Shown in pieces: positions 32,453-40,897 of a stretch of 64,000 nucleotides of DNA. The number at the start of each line of letters is the position of its first letter. Within the stretch, counting starts at the first letter, position 1. Under the pieces are notes generated by a model. It saw only the letters and a list, made by a program, of their open reading frames with translations. It was not told the DNA's origin and did no database searches. Origin of the DNA: JBBARC01 sp040400005 (GTDB taxonomy: Bacteria > Pseudomonadota > Alphaproteobacteria > Acetobacterales > Acetobacteraceae). The DNA lies in NCBI GenBank assembly GCA_040400005.1, contig JBBARC010000008.1, positions 1 to 64,000 of the forward strand, given 5' to 3'. The position numbers and the translations under genes are program-made.

Positions 32453-35023
32453 TCACCACTTGGCGTTGGGGCCCCAGCGGAAAGTTAGCTGCCCTAAAAT
32501 CATGCGCGGTTCGCCGTAGATACGCGAATTGAAGCCCGCCAGACCATAGATCGGATACCCGCCGCTGGCGTAGGTTTTGTCCATCAGGTTGTTCACCACC
32601 AGCGAGAAATCCAGCGGTTTGTTATAGATGTTGGTCCAGTCCGCCCGCAGGTTCACCACGTCATAGCCTTTGAAAAAATCTACCGGGTCGAGCGGATCGG
32701 CGGTCATGTAATGGTTCTGCCGGGCCCAGTTGGCGGTTAACGCCAGCGCCCCGTAGTTTTCACCCAACGGAATGGTGTAGGTGGCGGTTGCACCGTATTT
32801 AAAGATTGGCGAATAGGGCAGTTGGCGATCTTTTACACTGATGCCATCCAGTACCGATCCCGCACCAAACACCGCGTGCAGCCACGACACATAGCCGCCA
32901 ATTGTTAGATTATGGATAGGCAGTAGAACCTGTTCAAGCTCCGCGCCTTCGATGGTCGCCGTCGGCGCATTGCGCACGATCGAGGCCAGCTGGCCGCTGG
33001 CGATGGTTGCGTAGGAGACCTGAATATCGCGGTAGTTATCGTAAAACAGCGATATATTGCTGCGCGCCTGGGTATCCCATAGATGATAGTCGTTTTTGCT
33101 GCCAACCTCATAGGCGGTGATGTACTCAGGTTTAAAGGTGGCGTAGATATAGTTGCCGGCGGCATCCTGTGGCGATGGCAAGTTGTTGCCACCGCTTTTG
33201 TAGCCACGGCTGGCGCTGGCATAGGCAAGCCAGTTTGAATTGATCTGATCGCTCAGCACCGCACTCCAGGTTGGCGCCTCGAAACTGCCGGCTTGGTGTA
33301 GGGAACAGGGCACGGCGGTGACACCAGTCACCGGGTTGGGGGCGCAGGTAACCCCATCGGACAAAAATTTAGTTACCCGGGCATAGTTAGAATCCCAATT
33401 ATAGCGCGCACCGCCGGCAAATTTCAGCCCTGGCAGCACGCTGGCGAGATCATACTCGCCATGCACAAACACCGATGTCGATGAATCGTTAAACGCATGG
33501 CGCTGAATGGAGTTGTTTGCATTCAGCAAGTAAGCGTAGCCCGCCGGGTTGGCGGCCTTAAACTCGATCGGCGGGCCAAACTGAAAAGCGTTGGAATAGG
33601 TATCTCCGCCCGGTGTGGCATGTTCATAGTAAGCACCAACAATGTATTTCAACTTGGAATTCAGCGTCGTTCCCTGCACCTGAAATTCTTCGCTGAGTTG
33701 CTCAAGCGCGTCTTCGCCGTAGTCTGCCGCGCCATTGATATTGCGGATAATCGGTATGTTCGTGCCGGCAAAATCAGATGCCTGATTAACCCGGTTAAAC
33801 CGGTAGCCAGCGATGTTCTTCACCAAAATATCAGGCGTGATATTCCAGGTGGTGATGTTGGTAACGTTGGTTGTACGTTCCTGGTCCATAAATATCCCGT
33901 CGCTGGCGAATTGACGGGGGCCGAGTTTACGTTGATTGGCTAGAATTTTGTTCAGATCGGCATCTGAGTAGAACGAAAATCCGCCGGCCTTGATCCCTGC
34001 AACCAGCGCACCGCCAAGGCCGCCTGCTGGGCAAAGGCTACCAAACGAATACCCAGCTTTGCCGCCCTGCAAGCAGAAGATCGAGGGTTTGGTGCCGCCA
34101 AAGGTGAACGGCACGTTGAGCGGGGGCGGCAAGGGCAGGGTGCCGAGGGCTGCGTTAGAGTTAAACTCATACGGGATCGATGAAGTACCTTGCTGATTGA
34201 TCTGGCGCCCATCAACCACGAAAAGGTTGTCAATCTCCTCCGTCGGGTGCGCGTCGATCGATACGCGGTACGAATCGTAGTGGCGGTCATCCAGTTTTTG
34301 GCCGGTGGTGACGTTGGTGGTGAACCCATCGCGCCGGGCGGTAGCGCCCGATACCCGCACGGTCAATTTTTCTGGGATCAGCCCTAAATTGATCGCACCT
34401 TCCAGTTCTTTAGCGGCAAAGTTGCCAACGCGGCCGGTGATATAGCCACTGTAATCATTCTTCGGCTTTTGCGGGGTAAACAGAATGGCGCCGCCAGTGG
34501 TATTGCGGCCAAACAGCGTGCCCTGCGGGCCTTTCAAAATATCGACGCTCGCCATGTCAAAAAACACGCCAGGCCCGGATGTCAGCGTTGGCACTTCTAA
34601 ATAATACGCAACCACGCTGGCCGGGTTATGCACACCTTGGTTGATAACGCCGGGTGTCTGGCCACGTAGATAAAATTGCGAATTGTTGCGGGTTTGCCCG
34701 CCCACGGTCAACGATGGCACGGCGCGTGCCAGGTCGTTGGTGCTGGTAATGCCTTTGCGTTCCAGTTCTTTGGTGCTCAGCGCGGTTATCGCTACGGGCA
34801 CAGTTTGCAGGCGTTCGCTGCGGCGCCGGGCGGTGACCACCACCTGTTCCAGCCCCGATCCACCCGATGTGGTGATGCGTGCGGTTTGCGCAGGCTCTGC
34901 GGGGGCTGGCGTTTGTGCGTAGGCACTGCCCGAGAGGGCGGCCACACTTGCCGATAGCAGCAACAGCCGCCGTACGCTCAATCGCGCGCCCATGGCGCCA
35001 ATTTGGGTCTCAAAACTCATCAT
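32453..35023 (-). CDS. TonB-dependent outer-membrane receptor
   Basis: An 856-residue receptor. The signal peptide is RLSVRRLLLLSASVAALSGSAYAQ. Next come the plug domain, with EQVVVTARRRSERLQTVPVA (about 60-79, TonB-box neighbourhood), VDILKGPQGTLFGRNTTGGAI (about 155-175), and a barrel of about 22 strands ending in MILGQLTFRWGPNAKW. Such receptors take up large or scarce compounds at the outer membrane with energy from TonB. The ATG at 35023 (or 35020) follows GGGGGAG. It is divergent from the bi-domain CoA-transferase, with a regulon dyad in between, so it is a likely importer for the catabolic substrate. Confidence 0.93.
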   Translation of the reverse strand: MMSFETQIGAMGARLSVRRLLLLSASVAALSGSAYAQTPAPAEPAQTARITTSGGSGLEQVVVTARRRSERLQTVPVAITALSTKELERKGITSTNDLARAVPSLTVGGQTRNNSQFYLRGQTPGVINQGVHNPASVVAYYLEVPTLTSGPGVFFDMASVDILKGPQGTLFGRNTTGGAILFTPQKPKNDYSGYITGRVGNFAAKELEGAINLGLIPEKLTVRVSGATARRDGFTTNVTTGQKLDDRHYDSYRVSIDAHPTEEIDNLFVVDGRQINQQGTSSIPYEFNSNAALGTLPLPPPLNVPFTFGGTKPSIFCLQGGKAGYSFGSLCPAGGLGGALVAGIKAGGFSFYSDADLNKILANQRKLGPRQFASDGIFMDQERTTNVTNITTWNITPDILVKNIAGYRFNRVNQASDFAGTNIPIIRNINGAADYGEDALEQLSEEFQVQGTTLNSKLKYIVGAYYEHATPGGDTYSNAFQFGPPIEFKAANPAGYAYLLNANNSIQRHAFNDSSTSVFVHGEYDLASVLPGLKFAGGARYNWDSNYARVTKFLSDGVTCAPNPVTGVTAVPCSLHQAGSFEAPTWSAVLSDQINSNWLAYASASRGYKSGGNNLPSPQDAAGNYIYATFKPEYITAYEVGSKNDYHLWDTQARSNISLFYDNYRDIQVSYATIASGQLASIVRNAPTATIEGAELEQVLLPIHNLTIGGYVSWLHAVFGAGSVLDGISVKDRQLPYSPIFKYGATATYTIPLGENYGALALTANWARQNHYMTADPLDPVDFFKGYDVVNLRADWTNIYNKPLDFSLVVNNLMDKTYASGGYPIYGLAGFNSRIYGEPRMILGQLTFRWGPNAKW

Positions 35024-35454
35024 GCCTAAACCGCTCCCCCGTTTACCCATGGTGATCGGCCAGACAGCGACCGTACTCACCATATTGTTATCAGTAGGTG
35101 TCCACACGGCGCGCGTTACGTAAAGCTAAAAAACGCAGTTGGGCTGGAAAAGCTGCAAAAAACTAGTGAATGCGTTGCAAAATCGCCAAAACGCAACGCA
35201 TTCGTGAGGTGGTTGGGGTTTAAGTTGGCCACGGGAGGGGCGCCAAAGCGCGCAGCCGAGTGCCGCCCGCCGTGCACCAGCAGCCCTTGCGCATAGTGGC
35301 ATTGCGCAGCAAATCGCACAAAAATTTGCGCAAAGCCGCACCCGGCGGTTGCGAGATCGTGGTTTCGCGGCGACACTAGGGAAAATCATCGCGATCCCCA
35401 GGCAGCACCTATCCTGCCTGGCCAAGGGGTCCGACATAGAGGGAACCGCGTTGT
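35024..35454. other. Divergent promoter region, TonB receptor / CoA-transferase
   Basis: About 430 bases with no gene that I can support. It carries the dyad at 35168-35203. Short weaker inverted repeats such as GCAAAT/ATTTGC lie near 35308-35330. The Shine-Dalgarno GAGGGAA lies shortly before the CoA-transferase ATG at 35455. Confidence 0.6.
35168..35203. promoter_or_regulatory. Candidate regulon operator 1
   Basis: GAATGCGTTGC (35168-35178) and GCAACGCATTC (35193-35203) form a perfect 11-bp dyad. Its core TGCGTT-N18-AACGCA has the same half-site and spacing as the dyads at 49339, 56196, 58998 and 63468. It lies about 145 bp before the TonB receptor and 250 bp before the CoA-transferase gene. 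Confidence 0.7.
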
Positions 35455-37998
35455 ATGCCAGCCGTTTTGCAGGGTCTGAGGGTCGCTGACCTATCCACCG
35501 GTATTGCCGGCCCCATGGTGGGCATGCTGCTGGCCGATCACGGCGCCGATGTGATCCGCATCGACCAGGCCGATGATCCCTTCGCCGCATCCTTGGGCTA
35601 CCGGGTGTGGCAGCGCGGCAAGCGCCGGGCGGCACTCGATCTGGTCAGTGATCGTGCTGCCATCCTTACCCTGATTGCTAACGCCGATATTCTGGTGGAA
35701 AATTTTTCCCCCAAAGATGCCGATCGCCTGGGGTTTACTGATGCCTCGTTGCGCGCAACCAACCCGCGGCTGATCCATTGTTCCATCACCGGCTACGGCC
35801 GCGGCACGGCGGATGCCGACCGTGTGGCCTATGATGCGCTGGTCGCGGCCCGCGTTGGCCTGCAATGGGAACAGCGCGGCTGGCCCGAAGGGGCGATTAA
35901 CCACATGGTGGGCCGCGAAAGCCCGTTCGCTGATATCGATATCCCGTATGATTGGGTGCAGGGACCGGCCCGCGAAGGGCCGATGTTTTCGGCGTCAACC
36001 TTCCCCAGCCTGGGCGCATTCTTTTTAGCCCTCACCGGCATTTCAGCCGCCCTCTATGCGCGCGAAAATACCGGGCGTGGCCAGCGCGTAGAAACCTCGC
36101 TGATGCAAGGCGCCATGGCCGGCGCATCAGGCGTGTGGCAGCGCATGGCTAACCCCGATGCCGAAGGGTTTGATACGTGGATTTTGGCCAGCATTTCGCC
36201 CAAAGGCCATTTCGAATGTGCCGATGGCCGCTGGGTGCATAATTGGGTGCCCAATCCGCGCTTTATTCTGCAAGCAACCTCTGGCGATACACTGAACGCA
36301 ACCCCCGATCTGACCGTGCAAAACGACCCCGACCGTTTTGGCGTCGGGCCGGAAGAATTGCTGGTGATGGCGCATTACCAGCCGATTTTGGCGGAAGCAG
36401 TCAAAAAATTCCCCTGCGATGAATGGGTCAACGCCGCAGCGATTGCCGAAATGACCATGCAGGAAGCACGGTCAGTGGAAACCGCGCTGGCCGACCCGAT
36501 TATGCTGGCCGATGGCTGTGTTGTGGAATTAGCCGATCCCGATTTAGGCCGTATTCGCCAGGTTGGGGTTACTTACACACTTAGCGAATGCCCAAGCCCG
36601 ATCACTCGGGCCGCCGTGCGCGCCGGCGCCGATACCGCAGCGGTTAAAGCGGAGGCGGCGGAAATGGCTGCCCACGCAAAGCCTGTGGTGGCATCGCCAA
36701 TGCCGGCACCTGGCGCGCCGCTGGCCGGTATCCGGGTGCTCGATCTCGGCCTTGCCATCGCCGGCCCCTTTGGCACCCAGCAATTATCCGATCTCGGCGC
36801 TGACGTGATAAAAGTAAATGCGCTGTGGGATATGTACTGGCACCGCACCCACATCGCCTACATGGCCAATCGTGGCAAACGCAGTATTTCGCTTAACCTC
36901 AAAGACCCTCGCGCCCGCGATTTGCTGCTGGAGTTGGTGAAAACCGCCGACGTGGTGCAGCACAATATGCGTTACGATGCGGCGGAACGGTTGGGTGTTG
37001 ATTACGAAAGCCTGAAGAAAATAAAGCCAGATCTTATCTATTGCCACACCCGCGGGCACGAACATGGGCCGCGCGAAGGCTTGCCGGGCAACGATCAAAC
37101 CGGCGCGTGCCTGGCCGGCGTGCAGTACGAAGATGGCGCTATGGCTGCTGGTGGCAAACCGATGTGGAGCCTGACCAGCTTTGGCGATACCGGAAATGGG
37201 TTTTTGTCGGCGGCCGGTATTTTACAGGCGCTGTACCATCGCAAGCGCACCGGCCACGGGCAATATGTTGATACCGCCATTGTTAATGCGTGTTTACTGA
37301 ACACGTCCTTTGCCGTGGCAACCCCCCATGGCGGTAGTTTTGCGCGGCCGCGGCTGGATGCCCAGCAACTGGGTTTAGGTGCGGGTAACCGGCTATACCA
37401 AACCAGCGACGGGTGGATTTGTGTGGTCACGCCGGCGGCCACCGAATGGCATGCGTTGCTTAACCTGGCGGGCGGCGAGCATTTACGGGCACTGTTCCCA
37501 GCGCCCTCGGCGCAGTATGCCGCTGATAGCGATGCGGGCGTAACGCTGGCCTCGTTCTTTAAGGCCGCCACCACGCAGGATGCGTTGGCCAAATGTGCCA
37601 AGGCAGGTGTGCCAGCGGAAATGTCCGATCCCGCGTTTTCGCGCAAGCTATTCGATAATGCCGATCTCAAAGCGCGCCAATGGACCGCCGAATTCGACCA
37701 CAAATTTGTCGGCAAGCTCGAACAAATTGGCCTGCTGTATAGCCTGTCAGAAACCCCAGGGGTTATTCAAAGTGCGCCGCTGATTGTGGGGGATTGCACC
37801 GATCAAATTTTGGCAGACCTCGGCCACAGCCCGGCCAGCATCGAAACTCTGCTGGCCGAGCGGGTGATCGGCGTATTTCCGCCGCGCACTGCCAACGCCG
37901 AGGTAAAAAGCCCATGGGATGCCGGCAAGTCGGCGATCCCGACTGAAAAAAAGACCACCCCCACTGAAAAAAAGACCACCGCAGAACAGGCAGGATAA
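35455..37998 (+). CDS. Bi-domain family III CoA-transferase (CaiB/BaiF type)
   Basis: An 847-residue protein of two tandem CaiB/BaiF domains, LRVADLSTGIAGPMVGMLLADHGADVIRID (about 8-37) and IRVLDLGLAIAGPFGTQQLSDLGADVIKVN (about 425-455). These enzymes move CoA between carboxylic acids through an aspartyl-CoA intermediate. The catalytic Asp is present in the second domain (GQYVDTAIVNA, about 602-612), but the same place in the first has Glu (GQRVETSLMQGA). The C-terminus ends in a charged 7-residue duplication, TEKKTT. The following DUF35 gene starts 9 nt later, in a plus-strand operon that runs to 45146. It likely activates an acid substrate by CoA transfer. Confidence 0.9.
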   Translation: MPAVLQGLRVADLSTGIAGPMVGMLLADHGADVIRIDQADDPFAASLGYRVWQRGKRRAALDLVSDRAAILTLIANADILVENFSPKDADRLGFTDASLRATNPRLIHCSITGYGRGTADADRVAYDALVAARVGLQWEQRGWPEGAINHMVGRESPFADIDIPYDWVQGPAREGPMFSASTFPSLGAFFLALTGISAALYARENTGRGQRVETSLMQGAMAGASGVWQRMANPDAEGFDTWILASISPKGHFECADGRWVHNWVPNPRFILQATSGDTLNATPDLTVQNDPDRFGVGPEELLVMAHYQPILAEAVKKFPCDEWVNAAAIAEMTMQEARSVETALADPIMLADGCVVELADPDLGRIRQVGVTYTLSECPSPITRAAVRAGADTAAVKAEAAEMAAHAKPVVASPMPAPGAPLAGIRVLDLGLAIAGPFGTQQLSDLGADVIKVNALWDMYWHRTHIAYMANRGKRSISLNLKDPRARDLLLELVKTADVVQHNMRYDAAERLGVDYESLKKIKPDLIYCHTRGHEHGPREGLPGNDQTGACLAGVQYEDGAMAAGGKPMWSLTSFGDTGNGFLSAAGILQALYHRKRTGHGQYVDTAIVNACLLNTSFAVATPHGGSFARPRLDAQQLGLGAGNRLYQTSDGWICVVTPAATEWHALLNLAGGEHLRALFPAPSAQYAADSDAGVTLASFFKAATTQDALAKCAKAGVPAEMSDPAFSRKLFDNADLKARQWTAEFDHKFVGKLEQIGLLYSLSETPGVIQSAPLIVGDCTDQILADLGHSPASIETLLAERVIGVFPPRTANAEVKSPWDAGKSAIPTEKKTTPTEKKTTAEQAG
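37942..37983 (+). repeat. 21-bp tandem duplication with A7 tracts
   Basis: ACTGAAAAAAAGACCACC starts at 37942 and again at 37963, giving TEKKTTP-TEKKTTA near the CoA-transferase C-terminus. Each unit contains a run of seven A, prone to slippage, just upstream of the gene's end and the next gene's start. Confidence 0.85.
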
Positions 37999-38006
37999 CC
38001 CAAGCC

Positions 38007-38459
38007 ATGGCGTATTCATCAGATCCCACCACCCCGGCGCCAGCATCATCGATGCGGCCAGAACCTGTCTGCACCCCCGATAGCGCGTTTTTCTGGGAAG
38101 GCGCCAAGCGCGGCGAATTGTTGATCCAGCGCTGCACGGGGTGCGAAAAACTCTGGCACCCGCCGCGGCCGATGTGCCCCAATTGCCATAGCATTAAATT
38201 GGCCCCGGCCCGCATGAGCGGCCGCGCCACCGTTTACAGCTGGGCGATGCCCATTCATCCGTTTCCGCACGGCTTTGTCACCCCGCCGATTGTGGCGTTG
38301 ATCGACCTGGATGAAGGGCCGCGCATTGTCTCCAACGTGGTGGGGGTGGACCCGCGTGACATGACCCAAGGAATCGCTGTGATGGTGGAATTCGAACCCA
38401 CCCAAAACAACAGCGCCGTGCCGGTGTTTCGCCCAATTGTGACAGGAGAACCCGCATGA
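38007..38459 (+). CDS. DUF35 OB-fold/zinc-ribbon protein
   Basis: A 150-residue protein. A zinc ribbon (CTGCEKLWHPPRPMCPNC, Cys at about 43, 46, 57 and 60) is followed by an OB-fold with MSGRATVYSWAMPIHPFP and VALIDLDEGPRIVSNVVG. DUF35 proteins pair with thiolase-like proteins and help in binding acyl-CoA. The known pair Ltp2-DUF35 (ChsH2) cleaves steroid side chains by a retro-aldol reaction. Its stop overlaps the start of the thiolase-like gene (ATGA), in line with a 1:1 complex. Confidence 0.9.
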   Translation: MAYSSDPTTPAPASSMRPEPVCTPDSAFFWEGAKRGELLIQRCTGCEKLWHPPRPMCPNCHSIKLAPARMSGRATVYSWAMPIHPFPHGFVTPPIVALIDLDEGPRIVSNVVGVDPRDMTQGIAVMVEFEPTQNNSAVPVFRPIVTGEPA

Positions 38460-39619
38460 GCGTGCATGATGACGTCGCCATTGTTGGCATTGGCCAAACC
38501 GAATTTTCTAAAAACTCCGGCCGCAGTGAATTGCAGCTGGCGGCAGAAAGTGTGAAGGCAGCGCTTGATGATGCCGGCCTAACACCGGCCGATATCGATG
38601 GCATGGTGACCTTTACGCTGGATGGGTCCGATGAGGTTGGTTTGTGCCGCGCGCTTGGCGTGCCCGAACTGAAATACACCTCGCGCATCCCGCACGGTGG
38701 TGGCGCGTCGGTTGAAGTGATCTATCACGCGATGTCGGCCATCCGATCGGGCGTGTGCGATACGGTTGTGGTGTGGCGCGCGATGAACGAACGCTCGCAA
38801 TACCGCTTTGGCCAGCCTGCCGCACGCTCGGCTATTCCCACTGGCGGTGGCACCACCTTTATGGAATGGTGCCTGCCCTTTGGCGCCCAAAGCCCGGCCA
38901 GTTGGGAAACTCTTACGGCCCAGGCCTATATGCACCGGTTTGGCGTTACCAACGAAGATTTCGGCCGGGTATCGGTGGTGTTACGCCATTATGCGGCAAC
39001 CAATCCGGCGGCTTGGTTCTACGGCAAACCGATAACCTTGGCCGATCACCAGGCATCGCGCTGGATCGTGGCACCAGCACTGCGCTTGTTAGATTGCTGC
39101 CAGGAAAGCGATGGTGGTGTGGCGATCATTTTATCGCGCATGGATCGCGCCCGCGATTGCCGCCAAAAACCGGTTAAATTGCATGGTGCGGTGATGACCC
39201 TGCCGTTTAATCACGAGATAATTTCCGACTATTATTTTGCCAAAGACCTGACCGAACTAGAAATGGCCACCCGCGTGCGCGCCCGCCTGTTACAAACCTG
39301 CGGCTTAGCACCGAGCGATACTCAGGTTGCTATGATCTACGATAATTTTACGCCGCAGATCTTTATGCAGTTGGAAGGCTACGGTTTTTGCAAACCGGGC
39401 GAGGCCAACGACTATATCAAAGAAGGCAATTTGGGCATCGATGGCAAATCGCCGCTTAGCCCCAACGGCGGGCATATTGGTGAAGGGTATATTCACGGCA
39501 TGAACCTGATCACCGAAGGTGTGCGCCAGGCGCGCGGCACGGCGGTTAATCAGGTTAAAAAAGTCGAGCGTGTCTTTTTAGGCTCGGGCGTTGCAGGTGC
39601 CATTATCGGCCCATGCTAA
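38456..39619 (+). CDS. Thiolase-like protein, Ltp2-type (candidate retro-aldolase)
   Basis: A 387-residue thiolase-fold protein (VAIVGIGQTEFSKNSGRSELQLAAES start; ADIDGMV; PLSPNGGHIGEGYIHGMNLI near the end). In true thiolases the nucleophilic Cys is at the start of a helix in an N-x-C-x-S-G-like turn; here the place reads IPHGGGASVEVIYHAM without Cys. The late Cys of thiolases (CxG) is also missing, replaced by GSGVAGAIIG. This fits the Ltp2 group, which lost thiolysis and, with a DUF35 partner, releases a ketone by retro-aldol cleavage. MIYDNFTPQ holds a candidate Tyr. It overlaps both the DUF35 gene and the hydrolase gene by a few bases. Confidence 0.85.
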   Translation: MSVHDDVAIVGIGQTEFSKNSGRSELQLAAESVKAALDDAGLTPADIDGMVTFTLDGSDEVGLCRALGVPELKYTSRIPHGGGASVEVIYHAMSAIRSGVCDTVVVWRAMNERSQYRFGQPAARSAIPTGGGTTFMEWCLPFGAQSPASWETLTAQAYMHRFGVTNEDFGRVSVVLRHYAATNPAAWFYGKPITLADHQASRWIVAPALRLLDCCQESDGGVAIILSRMDRARDCRQKPVKLHGAVMTLPFNHEIISDYYFAKDLTELEMATRVRARLLQTCGLAPSDTQVAMIYDNFTPQIFMQLEGYGFCKPGEANDYIKEGNLGIDGKSPLSPNGGHIGEGYIHGMNLITEGVRQARGTAVNQVKKVERVFLGSGVAGAIIGPC

Positions 39620-40560
39620 ACACGGTTCGCCCGGTATCGGTGCGCGTTGATGTCGGCCCCGTGCTGCCAGGGCAGGGCAGCCTAGCTGTTGCCGCCGATA
39701 TCTTTGTACCCAACGCGCCGCCGCGTGTGCTGTTGTTTTGCCTGCCCGGCGGCGGCGTAAACCGGCAGTATTTTAACATGGGTGGCCCCGGCAATAGCTT
39801 TGCCCAGGCCATGTTGGCGCATGATGCGGTGGTGGTAACCCTAGATCACCTAGGGGTTGGCGATAGCGATGAACCGGACGATAGGTTTTGCCTAACCGCC
39901 GATAATTTGATGCGCGCCAACACGCGGGCCTGCGCCGCTATTCGCCAGGGTTTGTGCGATGGCACGCTCGATCCGTTGCTACCACCGCTTAATCCGCCTC
40001 TTTCGATCGGCGTTGGCCATTCCATGGGGGCGATGCTGACCGTGGTTCAGCATGCGGCCAACCCCACGCATGCAGCTCTGGCGTTGCTGTGTTTTTCCAC
40101 GCGTGGCTTGCCAGAAGTACTCACCGATGCCGAGAAATTGGCCGCAACCGCACCCGATCATGGCCGTAGCCAAGCCGAACATTTGGCGCGCACCCGCTTT
40201 GTTGGCGACCCCAGCGCCCAGGCACCGCGCCCCGAAGGCACGTCGCCGGCCGCCGCGGCCCTGGCGCCGGTGCAGGATAAAATGCTGCAAACCTCGGCCA
40301 TGCAATCGATGTTGCCCAACAATGTATCGGCGGAAGCAGCCTTAATCGACGTGCCGATTTATCTTGGCGTTGGCGAACGCGATATCACCGGCCGCCCGCA
40401 CCGTATCCCGGCATCATTCCCCGCCTGCCGCGATATTGCGCTATACGTGGTGCAGGGCGCCGGCCACCACCCGTTTGTAGCGGCCAAGCGCCATGACTTT
40501 TTTGCCCACATCGGCGATTGGGTTGATACGATCGTCACGCGCCACGCAACGACCGCCTAA
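39613..40560 (+). CDS. Alpha/beta hydrolase
   Basis: A 315-residue hydrolase-fold protein. LLFCLPGGGVNRQYFNMGGPG forms the oxyanion region (about 35-55), VGHSMGAML the nucleophile elbow (Ser at about 138), YLGVGERDITGRP the acid region and GAGHHPFVA the last His (about 290). The start overlaps the thiolase-like gene by 7 bases, so both are made from one mRNA. Its role could be thioester or ester cleavage in the pathway. Confidence 0.82.
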   Translation: MLNTVRPVSVRVDVGPVLPGQGSLAVAADIFVPNAPPRVLLFCLPGGGVNRQYFNMGGPGNSFAQAMLAHDAVVVTLDHLGVGDSDEPDDRFCLTADNLMRANTRACAAIRQGLCDGTLDPLLPPLNPPLSIGVGHSMGAMLTVVQHAANPTHAALALLCFSTRGLPEVLTDAEKLAATAPDHGRSQAEHLARTRFVGDPSAQAPRPEGTSPAAAALAPVQDKMLQTSAMQSMLPNNVSAEAALIDVPIYLGVGERDITGRPHRIPASFPACRDIALYVVQGAGHHPFVAAKRHDFFAHIGDWVDTIVTRHATTA

Positions 40561-40575
40561 GGAGTTTGGGCCCCC

Positions 40576-40893
40576 ATGACCGCGACCACCTACAAAGCCG
40601 GCACCAGGTTAAAAAGTGCTGTTTGCGACACGCAAATTATGATTTTGCGCATCCCGCCAACGCCTGTTACCATCACCTGCGGCGGCCATCCGGTGTTGCC
40701 CATGGCAGAAACGCCGGCGGCCGGTATCACCGTTGATGCGGCCCATGCCGAAGGCACGCTCACCGGCAAGCGCTATGTCGACGAGGCCGAATCGTTAGAA
40801 TTTTTATGCACGAAAGGCGGCGCTGGCGGGCTTGCCATCGACGGTGTCGCTTTGGGCGTCAAACAAGCCAAAGCTCTGCCATCATCGGACTAA
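40576..40893 (+). CDS. Small conserved protein next to acyl-CoA ligase
   Basis: A 105-residue protein that I cannot assign. It reads YKAGTRLKSAVCDTQIMILRIPPTPVTITCGGHPVLPM, and ends in LCTKGGAGGLAIDGVALGVKQAKALP. Three Cys (about 17, 36 and 78) and a CGGHP motif stand out, and proteins of this shape tend (from memory) to precede acyl-CoA ligases in actinobacteria and proteobacteria. GGAGTTTGGG precedes the ATG. It lies 15 nt after the hydrolase and 4 nt before the ligase, so is made with both. Confidence 0.72.
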   Translation: MTATTYKAGTRLKSAVCDTQIMILRIPPTPVTITCGGHPVLPMAETPAAGITVDAAHAEGTLTGKRYVDEAESLEFLCTKGGAGGLAIDGVALGVKQAKALPSSD

Positions 40894-40897
40894 ACTC

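Noticed and set aside
35024..35454. A hidden gene in the 430-bp TonB/CoA-transferase gap
   Set aside because: The open frames there lack conserved motifs and Shine-Dalgarno signals; the gap is better read as a regulatory region.
39613..40560. Naming the alpha/beta hydrolase as HsaD or another ring-cleavage hydrolase
   Set aside because: It has the Ser-Asp-His fold but no motif that separates meta-cleavage hydrolases from esterases, so a specific name would be a guess.
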